This document shows positions 49,164-61,562 of a stretch of DNA of 64,000 nucleotides, piece by piece. This DNA comes from Pyronema omphalodes. Taxonomy: Eukaryota > Ascomycota > Pezizomycetes > Pezizales > Pyronemataceae. The stretch is from positions 62,001 through 126,000 of the forward strand of contig JAJJXM010000029.1 of the NCBI GenBank assembly GCA_024516155.1, written 5' to 3'. Numbering within the stretch: position 1 is the first letter of the stretch; every line of letters starts with the position of its first letter. A program made the translations under genes and the position numbers. Below the pieces are notes generated by a model. It saw only the letters and a program-made list of their open reading frames with translations, had not been told where the DNA came from and did no database searches.

Positions 49164-51973
49164 TTTGATCGCTCTACTGTATATATGTGTCTGGATGGGG
49201 AAAATATGAATTGCGGACATTTCAGGGGGTCATATGATTAAGGTCACAAGGGTATTCTCTATTTAAAGGGGACATAGAAATGACTTGTAATGAATTTTGT
49301 TCTTTGAGATATATAAGTTGTACTGGGACCAATAATGAATCTCCATGATATTTCATTGCTCAATAACTCCGGTATTTATGATCACCGGAAGAATAATTTA
49401 TGCGATGACTTCTTGGGTCAGATATAAAGTTCTTGTTTGGGAGTTCGAGAAGAATTCTTAGATTACATCGCTCGCGTGGTAAATTAAGTCTACCGAACTT
49501 CCTTACGTAGAAATCGGTGCAACCTTAATACCCCGACTAAGAATCCAGACGTCGGCCTTAGGCAGTTTACTGTAGCCTTATGATGGAATCCCGGAATATA
49601 TATGTGGCTTAGCGGTTCTTCGGAAGCTAAGAATGACAGACAGTTTTTGTTGACAAGTATTTCAAATTTGATGCGAACGTCATCTATAAGCTCTCGGCTG
49701 GGCTTCATGAGAAATCTGCCTGATGTCTGCATGCGTTTTATAACTCCATATCGATGACGTTATGCTAGCAAATGCGTGAGCTTATCTTGTTTTTTTTTTT
49801 TTTTTTCGCTAAGCTAAGGTATCCAGTTAATTTGCCGAGAGGCTCATATTGCGCCGGTGTATAGATTCGGATGCGGTTAAAATCGAGTGATACTATCGGT
49901 ATACGGCCGTCTCTTGGTAATTCAGGCAGATTCAGTTTCTCAATGAACACCAAACGGTAGTGTTTTTTCTAGTGTCTCATTGGAACTGCAGACACTCTAC
50001 ACCGAAATGCCTATGTACCCAAAATGTAAGGGAAGGGTTATCGTGTTAAGTGTAAAATGCACGAAAAATACATCATAGATGCACATGCCTTCAGGTTTAC
50101 GTGATACAAGCCCGCTCCTCAAAATTTCATGCGAAACACGTGTGCCAATTAATGCTATGGTATGTATAGCGGGCAGGAGAGCATGCGGCCGTCCAAAATC
50201 CCGAAATTTAGACGGGTGAACCTAGATTCTCGGGTTTGTGTAGTTTCATGGGAGTGCTTATCAAGCGAACCCCAACAAGCTATTTCGCTAATTTTATCAA
50301 GTTGACAGATCAATGGAGTTTTTTGCAAATAACAAGTACCGAGACATGCTACCGGCATAATCTTATCAGATTTATTGCCGCGTGTAGTCTCCTATGCGGC
50401 GTGGTATGTGCAGTTATGGCCACAGCTTCCTCAACTCCATTTCGGGAACCTGTAGGGATGCATAAATGTAGATCTAAGGATGTACCCGTTATGTACTGCG
50501 ACCGTTTTTTCTTTTGCTGCGAACTTTAATTAAGCTTATAAAGCGCGAGGGGACAGTCTATGTACATAGAAGCTTTTTCTGTGCGTTCGAGGCTGGGGTT
50601 GCTTAGGTAAGTGTATATATAGTAACGCATAAAGATTGAACATCGCGACTTCAGCTAGCTTTTTGGTGGCGGATATGGCGGTGGATTTTCTGCTAGTGCG
50701 GCAATGGAGGGACATCCGAAGCTCACAGCTTTACAGCTTCACCGGGTAACCCTCCGCGGAGGAAGAAAAGAACCTAAGGGCATTTGAGAGACAGCGTCAT
50801 GCATGGAGCACGTTCTCTAGAGCTCTGAACAGCTATCTTCAAGTCAGCGGAATTCCTTTCTCACGGGCTCCTCCGAGACGATGGCGCTCGCTGTTGTGAC
50901 CTATGATGAAGCTGATTTCCTGTTAAGGACAGGTGTCTCCGGTTCGTTATGTTTTGGTCAAGAGTCACGGATCCGTCAGACCCTGGATTTCGTGATCATT
51001 GAGGTCTGGATCCACTGTGCTCGATAATCAACTCTTAGATGCGTGTGACATGCAAAGTGCTAAATGCTCCGATGCCGCTGATCTTAATTACATCAGATGT
51101 TCACTTTATGTCTCCCCTAGATTCCTCCTCAAGTACCGTTTGGTTGGCTTTCAGCTGTAACTGTGTAGTTGATATGGCTATTGGCTCCCATATGTATATC
51201 AATAAGGCTTCGGAAATCCGGCTTTCAGATCGAGGAGGAATGGACTTTCGGAAATCACAAGACATTCCGGAAATTATAGAAGCAGTAATTGAAATTCTTC
51301 GGATAATGGAGAATTACCAATTGGGGTCCCAGACTCGAAAACGTCGTATCTTGTTTAACAGCAGTTGATCTCACTTTGATAGACGGTCGACACAAGTACA
51401 AACACCAATTCTGCCGCCGCCGCCCGCTAAAGCTGTCCGCCCGCCGTGATTCCTCTCTTCCAGACTAGTTCTTCTTCCCCAGCTCTCTTACGGGGGCGAC
51501 GGTCTTTGTTAGTTGGCCGTCGGTGCGTATGTAGGCTTTGTCACTCGTGCCCTCGTGGCCTCTGTCACTCGTGGCATGCGGGTTAGGGGATTTGAGGTTC
51601 CGAGCCAGGATTTACTCTGTGATTGGCGTAGCACTTGTTCCAGCCCTCCGCTCCCATGGTGCAATCACATCAGCAACGCAACTTTCTTTTCGCACCGCTT
51701 CCGTCCGCTTCCTTTTCTTCAAGAAATCCAGGCTCCAGCTTCCCAACCCTTTGTTGATTCCACAAGAGTATACTTCTTATAACAACATCACAACCGCGAA
51801 AAAAAGGTTGTGAAATTACGACACAAGTCCATTTATCCGACAAAAGACTAGCAACCACGTTTTCCTACTTCCGATCGTTGCCCCTCAGGCCCCTCCTGGG
51901 AATTGCCTTTACTGCCTCCGCTGCCTCACACACTACCAAACCACAACCAAACGTTCTCAAACAAGTCCGCAGC
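49164..51973. other. Intergenic: thioredoxin reductase upstream region with weak coding hints
   Basis: On the minus strand two neighbouring frames (49953-49765 and 49732-49490) have protein-like composition, for example EKLNLPELPRDGRIPIVSLD and LIDDVRIKFEILVNKNCLSF, but no family is recognised. A T-run and several stops separate them, so this may be a decayed gene. The frame at 51039-51368 is similarly unassigned. The last 215 bp are open in the thioredoxin reductase frame. Confidence 0.35.
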
Positions 51974-53293
51974 ATGCACAGCAAAGTCGTCAGTAAGTTG
52001 TTCTATGCTATCACTGGATACCGGCTAGATACTAATTGCGGGGTATAGTCATTGGGTGAGCCACCTCAACACGCGCAAAAGCAGAGCATGTACTGACAAC
52101 CTCTAGGTCCGGCCCCGCCGCCCACACCGCCGCCATCTACCTCGCCCGCGCGGAGTTGAAGCGTGAGTATTTCGTGCCAGATTCTGCAGAACCCATACTT
52201 ATGTGACATAGCCGTTATGTACGAGGGTAACATGGCCAACGGAATTGCCGCCGGAGGACAATTGACCACTACCACCGATGTTGAGAACTTCCCCGGATTC
52301 CCTACTGGAATTGGAGGACAGGAGCTCATGGTATGTTTGACCACATGATCCGGAGTCTGATGTCATGACCAGTGGCTAATTCCCTGCAGGAGCAAATGCG
52401 CGCGCAGTCCGAGCGTTTCGGTACCGAGATTATCTCAGAGACCGTCGCAAAGGTCGACTTCAGCTCGCGCCCTTTCAAGTACTGGATTGAGGACCAGGAC
52501 GAGGGCACACCCGCCAACACCGCTTCCGCCATCATCATTGCCACCGGTGCCTCCGCCCGCCGTTTGAACCTCCCCGGAGAGACCAAGTACTGGCAGAACG
52601 GAATTTCTGCCTGCGCTGTTTGCGACGGTGCCGTCCCTATCTTCCGTAACAAGCCTTTGACTGTTATTGGAGGAGGAGACTCCGCCGCTGAGGAGGCAAT
52701 TTTCTTGACGAAGTACGGAAGCAAGGTTACCGTTTTGGTCCGTAAGGACAAGCTTAGAGCTTCCAGCATCATGGCAAAGAGACTTCTTTCCCACCCCAAG
52801 GTTGAGGTCAAGTTCAACACTGTCGCGACTGAGTGCAAGGGAGACGAGCAGCCCAACGGACTCCTCCGCAGCCTTACCATCCAGAATGTGATTACCGGAG
52901 AGACCGAGGAGCTACCCACCAACGGATTGTTCTATGCTGTTGGACACGAGCCCGCCACTAAGTGGCTCGAGGGTCAGGTCACCACCGACGAGGAGGGATA
53001 CATTAAGACCGAGCCTGGTACTTCCCTTACCAACATTAAGGGAGTCTTCGCTGCTGGTGATGTTCAGGACAGAAAATACCGCCAGGCTATTACCTCTGCA
53101 GGTTAGTTGACCTTCGGAAATATTTTATTGGATCTGAGCTAATTTGATTCTAGGATCTGGATGTATTGCCGCTCTCGAGTGCGAGCGATTACTCGCCGAG
53201 GAGGAGGAGTCGGAGGCAGCCCCCGTCGTTGAGGCCGAGAAGAGCAACACCAACGGTGCTGCTCCCGAATACAAGTCTAACCCCATGATTTAG
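51974..53293 (+). CDS. TRR1: Thioredoxin reductase (low-molecular-weight type)
   Basis: FAD flavoenzyme passing electrons from NADPH to thioredoxin. Six exons: 51974-51992, 52049-52055 (7 bp), 52107-52162, 52212-52330, 52390-53101, 53154-53293; all junctions are GT-AG and the frame is kept, giving 350 aa. The N-terminus [20 protein letters not shown] carries the FAD-binding GxGxxA motif. The redox-active Cys142-Ala-Val-Cys145 sits in [11 protein letters not shown], the same positions as in yeast Trr1, and the NADPH-binding [12 protein letters not shown] follows. [23 protein letters not shown], split by the last intron, closes the FAD site. The C-terminal tail is Glu-rich and ends NPMI. Codon use (GGA glycine, C-ending codons) matches G6PD, suggesting high expression. 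The same frame is open without an ATG for 72 codons upstream of the start. Confidence 0.97.
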
Positions 53294-56045
53294 AGAATCT
53301 TCAGTTTCTGTTGCTAGGTTATAAAGGCAGGCGTTGTAATTGTATGGTTTTTTCCTTTTTCAACGGGTTTTTGTTTTGGGTTTTCGGATTGCGTTTGCGA
53401 TGTTTATTAGGTGGTTAGAATGAAGAAAATAGAGATTGTAGAGGCCGGGTGTATAGAAGAGGAGGACAAGTGTCGTATATAGAGGATTCTTCGATACTGT
53501 GAGGGACGGATAGAGTGATGTGGAACCTACGGATGATTGATATTATACCCGCAATTATGGATTATTCACCCTTTTTCATTCACGGTCTCTGAAGTAATCA
53601 GTTAACTCATTCCTAGTGCTTTTTTCCCTCGTTGCAGTTCTACAGTCCATTTCTGTCGTTCTCGGTGCGGCTATGATTCCAATCAAAACAAACCGCAGTA
53701 TGTACTCGCTTTGTGGTGAGCAGTAAATCTTGTGACCGTCATGCACATTAGATCACTGCGGCTTGGGAATCGACTATATATGTAGCTGTCTAAATCATAG
53801 CATACGTCATGGACTAGCTGACTTCGCATATTTTATCACAATATCAGTTGGCATTGACCCTCCTCGCCTTCTTCACCATTAGTTATCCAGTGCCCGCATC
53901 TCATTCAATTATAAAAATTATTTAAATATAGAGGCGGTTTTGAAAAAGAAAAGCTCCAGGGCTTTTAGAAACTTGGGCCAGTATTTGGGTTCGTTAGAAC
54001 ATCAGCGTGACGTCATCATCCATAGCCTCATACCTCAGAGCTTGTAAAGTTTTCCGGGCCACGGAAGTATGATTCTTAAGTTCAGTTAAAGTTTGGCGAA
54101 GCTCTATACCGACGATGATGTGAACTCATTAATATTAGGTTTATTCCACCCGAGGATGTGGTGGGTACAAGTCAGTATAGTAGTTATTTTGGTCTTGTGT
54201 GGGGAGAAAGTTATAAAGGATATAAAGGAGTTTCATCTTTCCGGTTTGTGAAAAGTGGATTTGGTTTCTTTTTATTCATTTACTCGAATCCATTCTTTTT
54301 GCTAACATAAAGTGGGTTGAAATCTATTATTTTTGGTTTTCTTGCCTTGAAATATTTTTTGGTTGTGATTGCCTGAAATGTTACGCTTTTATTTTTATTA
54401 ATCCAAAAGCTATTTCCATCGCAGTTGGATTGGTTCTTTTGTGTTGCGGTTCTGGGATATTTTTTTATATCATTAGTAACTTCAATCACAATGTATACCG
54501 GAGAGTGCGAGATGCGGAGATTCTACCGTAAATATATCCAGCGGGGGCATCAAGTACAATCGGAAAAGATGTGAGAGATATAAGACAATTCGAGAAAAAG
54601 GAGAGAAGAATGAGTACATACGTACGGCAGAACAAAGTGGCAGCGGGAGAAGACTGAGCTGTCGTGTTTATCATTCTCACAATTTAGATGCAAATGAAAT
54701 TCGTTCTTTTTCAGAGTTTTTATTTGAAATGACCGTTGAAGCTATTACTGCATTAAGTCATGGGAGCACCGTGAGCTCTTTTCATGACGGTCCTGTCTAA
54801 AAGGGATATATCTTGTGTATAGGGTATCATGGCCGCGGCTCCGACAGCGTGTTTATGACAACCATCGTTTTATTATATAGGAATATCATTCAGATAACAA
54901 AAAAAATTTCATAGTAGTTTTGCACAGAGGTGCAGCTTAAGATACGATTTTGACGTTAAGAAGGGTGTAGAGGTTGAGTAGCGTACACTTAATACTCCCC
55001 AACACCCCGCATCTCAAGCAGTCACTCGCGCTAATCCTCTCCCTATTTTAGGATATCGTTTGTATAAGGGTATGTACGCCCCTTCGCTCCCGATAGTTCG
55101 TTGTAAAGAGGTTTCACTATAAAAAAAAACGCGGAGCCTCAAACGAGTGTGAGTTGGTCTGCTATGCACTGTAGAGCACAGATAGGTTGCACTAGTGTAA
55201 AGTTTTAATCTTCAAGCTAGCTGCGAAACAGATCTACGAAACGCAATGGAACTCCACAAGATACATACGCACTCCATCTCCACGAACAACGAACAACAGC
55301 ACAATCCGGCGAGCGGCAATAAAGCCACAGATACACTATAGATCGGTTGGCAAAACTTTGAAATATAGATTGCCTTCACTCTCAGATAGATGATACAATC
55401 CCCATGCAGGTAAGTTTCACTGTAGCCGCGCGCAAAGATGCGGCGCTAATAATAGGTATAGTTAGAGTTCGCTAGAGCGAAGCTTCTTAGCTGTGAGGCC
55501 GCTAGGAAGTCGACGACGCCAATTTCACTCGGCTGTAAATGGTCGTACAATCCTCGATAAGGAGCGAAGATACAACCACAACACAAATCTCAGCGATATC
55601 TCAACATAATCGGTGAGGTTCCAAAGTATAGAATGTCTCTGGGGAAGAGTGAATCAATCTTTCAGGTATATCCATAAGCCCGCCTACAGCGCGCGTACTA
55701 AGATCATGTAGGGTATTAACGATACCGTTGATGATGAAGCGCGGCAAATGAATGCTGCAGTGCATCAAAGTGCAGGATTTCATATATCACATCTCACATC
55801 TCACATCTCACAATCCACAACCGCCTACCAAAAATGGAGTACAGCAAGGGTGCCTTTCCCCGCACTGGAAGACAAGTATATCACTGTAGAAGAGCTCGAG
55901 AGGGTGGACCTGGAAGCTATACCTACGATCAAGAGGAAAACCCCGTTAGTATTCAAAATCTCGACGTTCAGAGTCCCGTCCCCACGGCATTGACCCAACC
56001 TCGTACAGCGGCAAATTCTCCTCGAGTCGTTCTTCTGTGGGATTT
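53294..56045. other. Intergenic: thioredoxin reductase 3' flank and receptor upstream region
   Basis: No gene is supported. It contains a pogo-like terminus at 55062-55119, a CATCTCACAT triplication near 55790-55812 and an ATG frame (55834-56094) overlapping the start of the receptor gene, which could act as an upstream ORF. Confidence 0.45.
55062..55119 (-). mobile_element. Isolated pogo-like transposon terminus
   Basis: Read on the minus strand from 55119 next to a TA (55120-55121): TAGTGAAACCTC, then CTATCGGGAGCGAAGGGG, then TACCCTTATACA. The outer end and the inner GGGASCGAAGGG...TTATA block resemble the left ends at 7478 and 35249. No matching partner end was found, so it is a solo or truncated copy. 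Confidence 0.4.
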
Positions 56046-59000
56046 ATGGACCCTCTCAGTTTGTCCGCCAGCATCGCGGGTCTCATCAGCTTGACTATCG
56101 AGGTTACAAAAATAATCAGTGAATACAGAAGTGGTTTCAAGAATGCACCAAAGGAAGCCTCCGAGCTGAGTACGGAAGTTGCAGCACTACACCATGTCTT
56201 GGAAACAGCCCTCGAAATACTCATTAATGAATACTCTAATTCCGAGGATACTACATTCGATGAGAAGAATATTCTTTTCTCCATAGTCGATGCCTGCGAG
56301 GAACATATGAACGTAATACATACGAAAATGGCAAAGTTACAGGCTGGAATCAAAGGCGCAGCAAAGTTCCCTCTCCTTATGGCTCGGCTCAAATGGCCAT
56401 TCGAAAGGGAAGACTGCCAGCAAAGTATTCAGATCATCCATCGCTATGTCCAAACTTTGCAAGTCCTTCTCATAGCTTCTAACCGGTATGGTCCATTGCA
56501 TTGAACCTCACTAGGGAGTTGGCCTAACCTGATTTCAAGGTCCCTTTTAACGCAGAGCTCTGAGATGGTTATGAAAAAGCTGGAGGAGCAACATAAGATG
56601 GTACTTAGCCTTATGGCTGGATTCACCGCTTCAACGGGTATCGCCATGCGGAAACTCGCTGCCGGAGTGGAAGACGTGAGGGAGGGAGTGGAAACAGTGA
56701 AAGATGGAATGAAAAACATGAAAACTATGCTGGAAGGTCAGTAGCATCCCTCGTAATTGGTGTCGATAACATTCTAAAATATTTTAGACGACGAGGTGGA
56801 TAAGCTCTTACAGTGGATTTCACCTTTGGAGCCCCAAAAGACACACCACAGTATAAAATCAAAGCGGTTGGAAAACTGTGGAACGTGGTTCCTGAAGACT
56901 TCCGAGTACCAAGCTTGGTGTGATGGCGAGAGCTCCGACGCAGGTTTTAATCCAATCTTGGCGTGTTACGGTATTCCTGGTGCTGGAAAGACCATAATGA
57001 GGTAAACAGGAGTCCCAACCACACCTGGCCTCTGTGGCAACGCTAACACTAGCTAACATGGGATCAATAGCTCTCTGGTAATTGATAATCTGTCCGAGAA
57101 AATCTCTACCCAGAAGACGCAAGTCGGCGTTGCCTATGTGTACTGCGACTACCGAGATGACGAAGACAAACAATCAGTGGTCAATATGGCCACAGTTCTG
57201 CTGAAACAAGTTCTTATTACACACATCAAGTACCTCCCGGATGATGTATCGCAGTCCTTATTACGGCGAAGAAATTCAAACAAACTAAACATGTTGGATC
57301 TAAATGAAGCATTGAATTTTCTGAGGTTGGTAGTGCAAAACTTTAGTAAGTTTTACATATGCATCGATGCTCTAGACGAGTGCAAAGAAGCTCCAAGGAA
57401 GGAATTACTGCGGCTGCTAGTAAATCTACTGGATAACCTCAAGTCGACTCGCATATTTGTTACAGCCAGAATTCCCCTGCGGAGTTCAGTGGAACAAGCC
57501 TTCCCAGTTACACCCCACTCGATAATTCTGCAGGCAAATGCGGACGATATCCGGAGATATGTCACTTACCAGATGGAGATGGATGTTAACAATGGCAAGA
57601 TGAGCGACAAATTTACCAAGGAAATAATAGAAAGAATCGTTGAAACTGCCGATGGAATGTCAGTTACCCAGGCATTCGCTTATTAATATATTGCTAATGT
57701 GCTGTTTTTTAGGTTCTTGCTGCCCGCCCTCCAGATACAAACGGTCCTCGACCAAACCAGTATTGCGGGGCGGAGGAATGCATTGAACTCAATGCCCACG
57801 AAGCTGGATAATGCATTCCAAGTCATCATTGACAGAATAAAACGCCAGGCGCCAGGAAAGGCTCACCAAGGAATGGAAGTTCTAAAGTGGACATATCTCA
57901 TCGAAAGACAGTTAACCATTGATGAATTACGTCATGCCCTCGCAGCCGTTGACTGTACAGCTGAAGACCTTGAAGACTCTCTACCCTTTGAGAATACGCT
58001 CACGGATTGTTGCTATGGTCTTGTTGTTATTGACAAGGAAACGTCCGCTGTCAGCCTCGTTCATAAGTCACTACAAGAGTTTCTCAAAACCCAACACGAA
58101 GAGAGTGATTTGTTCTCAACCGGCCACGGGGATATTGCGCATACTTGCCTTCACTACATGAACTATGATGATGATACGATGATCGACCATTTAACTCGAA
58201 ACCGAAAGGATGAATATATCCATGGAAAGTTTTCACCACTTCGTACGCGGTCGTCGGATGTCACAAAGTACCCGTTCCTCAACTACGCCATTCATTTCTG
58301 GGGAGAACACGCACGGAGACAAATCAACCCCGAAGCTTCAAGATTGATATCCGACCTCCTGCTGAATAAGGAATCCCGGCACTGTATTTCCAGCAATCTC
58401 CGCCTGTCAGCATTGGAGGGAAGCTTTGTCTGGCGCCGGAAAGTTCTAACCACCAAAAACCCAGCTAAGTATCCAGGTCTACATCTTCTCGCACACTTCG
58501 GTATCGACAGCATGCTTCATGTACTTCTTGACAATTTTGGCGATATCGATATCAACGAAAGATTATGCGGAAAAACACCGTTGCAAATAGCGTCCGAGAG
58601 GGGTCATATGGAATTTGTGCGGCGAATACTCCAAATACCTGGTATAGATGTGTACTCCGAAGACAATGATGGAAGAACCTCGCTATCGCTTGCTGCTGAA
58701 AGGGGACATTATGCTGTCGTAAGTCTCTTATTGGAGAGTGGAGCGGATATTGGTTCCCAAACAAGAGATAACCGAACACCTCTCCACTTGGCCGTCAGTA
58801 ACACCGGAATCGGACACGATAAAACCGTACGCCTGTTATTGGAGAACGGCGCAGACGCCAACTCACAAGATAAAAAGGGCAATACACCGCTATTACTTGC
58901 TACACAGCAGTTCAACATAAACGCTATATCCATGTTGCTAGAGTGTGGCGCATCCACTTCACTGTCAGATAACCTTGGGAGGACGCCACTTGTGTGGGCT

Positions 59001-59858
59001 ACTAGTACTAACTCAAGCTCAACCATACGTATCATCAATCTTTTATTAAAGAATGGTGCGGACATAAACCTACCAAATGACAGAGGACAAACTCCATTTG
59101 CATTGGCCTGTGCGGAATACCAGGCTGGTGGCGAAGAAGTTTTGTCACTCTTGCTGGACCAGGGCGCCGATATCAACCAGCCGGATAAAGAAAACGTGAC
59201 ACCACTCATGAGGGCTGTTCGTTTGAGAAGGGAGGGGCTTGTGGAATTCCTGTTGAAGAAAGGGGCAGATCCGAATATCGCCAACAAAGACGGCAGAACG
59301 GCACTCGTGTGGGCAGCAGCAGCAGGGGACCAAGAGACCATACGCCTTTTGCTCGATAACGGCGCAGATTTGAGGTTAAACAACGAGGGAGGAACACCAT
59401 TGTCAAGCGCTTCCACACAGGCACAACTACCGACTATAGATTTGTTGATTGATATGGGTGCAGACCCGAATGAAACATGGGGCACGCAACGCAGGACCCC
59501 ATTGATATCTGCAGTACTCGCTGGCTCAACTAAAGCTGTAGATCGCTTGCTCGAGAGGGGTGCTGGACTTGATATACCAGATGGCGAAGGGCGAACACCG
59601 TTATGTTGGGTTATCACTAGGGGGGAAGATCTACAGATGTTAAATCATTTGATAGATAAAGGCGCAGATGTGAACGCAAGAGATAAGGAGGGAAGAACGA
59701 TATTAGACAGATTGAAGATTGAAAAGACTGAGAAAATCAGGACCCCCGGTGAATTGAAGTTCCTGGACGTTGCTGAAGGCGTTTTGAAAGAAAAAGGAGG
59801 AATTATTAGCGAGCCAGATGTTAGTCCAGTAGCCGAGCCGGTTCCTTGTTATGCGTAA
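56046..59858 (+). CDS. NLR-type receptor: HeLo-like N-terminal domain, NACHT NTPase, ankyrin repeats
   Basis: Five exons: 56046-56485, 56540-56736, 56788-57001, 57071-57658, 57713-59858; the frame is kept at all joints and the product is 1194 aa. The N-terminus (MDPLSLSASIAGLISLTIEV to about residue 150) is the fungal STAND N-terminal/HeLo-like domain, related to membrane-acting cell-death domains; a coiled-coil linker follows (to about 212). The NACHT NTPase has Walker A GIPGAGKT (274-281), Walker B FYICIDALDEC (378-388) and a sensor-like RIFVTARIP. A winged-helix-like segment (WTYLIERQLTIDELRHALAA) and a helical region precede 11-12 ankyrin repeats (about 765-1165) with the TPLHLA and LLLENGADxN consensus. 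Such proteins detect non-self or pathogen cues through the repeats and trigger cell death or defence. The repeats are diverged from one another, so recent repeat shuffling is not evident. The start is the ATG directly before the conserved N-terminal motif. Confidence 0.93.
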
Positions 59859-61562
59859 CGACATATATGTACGTTGATGATTGTGTTTTTTCATAGCCGG
59901 GGTTTGGGAGTTTTTGGATATCTAGTTTTGCATTTTAAATTTGAGTTTGGGGGGTTTCAGTGGCATTTTGAATCTAATGTGCAAACTTGAGGTGACTTGA
60001 TCAATATCTGGGGATTTTGGGATAATTATTCATCCTTTGTGACCTTGAAGGTTTTTCAGCAGCACAAATTTTCCCGTAAATAAACAGTCAAGACTGACAA
60101 CAGAAACCCAATAATCCCCTACCGTTACTGCCATTACCATTACCATTACCATTACCATTACCATCTAAATCCAACCATCTGTGTTCACTGTTCACAACCA
60201 GTCACAGCCAATCACCTAATATCACTGACATCACCAACATTTTTGGTATGTATATATCGGTCAGCTTCGAGGACAAGAACAGGTTGTTGTTATTGCTTTG
60301 ATCCGCATACACCTTGAAGGCCTCGAATGGATGTATGATTAAAAATCAAAAATCAAAAAAATATATCTGTATGGTCTGTATGGTCTGTATGATACAAATT
60401 CCACCCCCCCTCCCCCACCCCCCAATCCCCCCATCCGCTGTGTGCTACGTGCTTAGAAATAATAAAATATAATGATAATGATAATAATAATAATAAAATT
60501 AGGACTTGAAGGACTTGAAGGACTGAATGACTTCGAATTACGGGTTGTATCATTAACATTATTAGACAGCAAGCAAACGAAAACAGGCAAGCAATAAACA
60601 AACAAAAACAAAAACTAGAAAAAAAAAGTGAACCAGAAGCGAACGGAAGGAACTAAAGGGAAGGAAGAGAAGAAGGAGAAGGAGAAGGGCAAGAAATAGG
60701 TGAAGGGGAAAGGGGAAGGAATGAAAAGGGTGGAATAAAAAGGGTGGAATTAAAAAGGGTGGAATAAAAAGTCGATAGGTAGGGTATAAACGTTAAGAGA
60801 CGAGAATCAGAAGGAAGGAGGGAAAAAAAACAGATATTAAAAACCGTAACTACATTAAAAAGATCGAAAAGATCAAAAGAAGTCAGAAAAAATCAAAAAA
60901 AGCCGGAAAAGCCAATAATAATATCCCAAACAAATATACGAAACCCACAACCAAAACCTCAAAAATCACAAGAAGAAATCCAAATAAAATCAGCGGTAAT
61001 AGTAATAGTAATAGTGATAGTAAAAAATAATATTGATTTTAAAAGGGGGGGGGGGGTGTGGGGGTAGTGATTCAAAAAGAACAAGAAAAAGAATAATAAT
61101 AAAAAAACAAAGAAAACCAAGAAAAAAAGAATAAGAAAGAATAAGAAGAAACAAAAAAAACTCTAGCACACATACAGTACTTAAAAGCGGTACATGTACT
61201 ATTAACAATATAAAAATGTGTGGGGGTATTCCAAAAAAAAAAAAAAAAAAAAAAAAAAGGGAAACAAAAAAACGCCAGTTATACTCTGTCCACTGTCCAC
61301 TGTCCTGTCTCTTCCATTCCTCCCAATACCAAGACCACAACCACAACTACTCCCACTCCCACTTCCTGTTTCCAGGCACAAAAAAAAAATAAAAAAAATA
61401 CTCTTTGGGTTTCCACTCTACATTCCTTCGGAAGTTGCATTTACAGGCAGTCCTTTTGGGTCCGTTTCGTGTGTCGCCGTTTTACAAAAAAAAAATCAAA
61501 AAAATCAAAAATCGCCGCGTCCTTGGTGAATACAAAAAAAAAAGCAAGCAAGCCGCCGCCGA
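59859..61562. other. Intergenic between convergent receptor and Msb1-like genes
   Basis: Low-complexity flank: CCATTA array at 60131-60163, GGTCTGTAT repeats near 60370-60390, a C-rich run near 60400-60425, GA-rich sequence at 60640-60720, a G10 run near 61043-61052 and a poly-A run at about 61232-61258. No gene seen. Confidence 0.55.
60131..60163. repeat. CCATTA hexanucleotide microsatellite
   Basis: About five tandem copies of CCATTA. Confidence 0.9.

Noticed and set aside
55411..55423. Second GTTTCACTGTA transposon end near the one at 55119
   Set aside because: Only 11 bases match, the inner GGGACCG-type block is absent, and it has the same orientation as its neighbour, so it cannot be its partner end.
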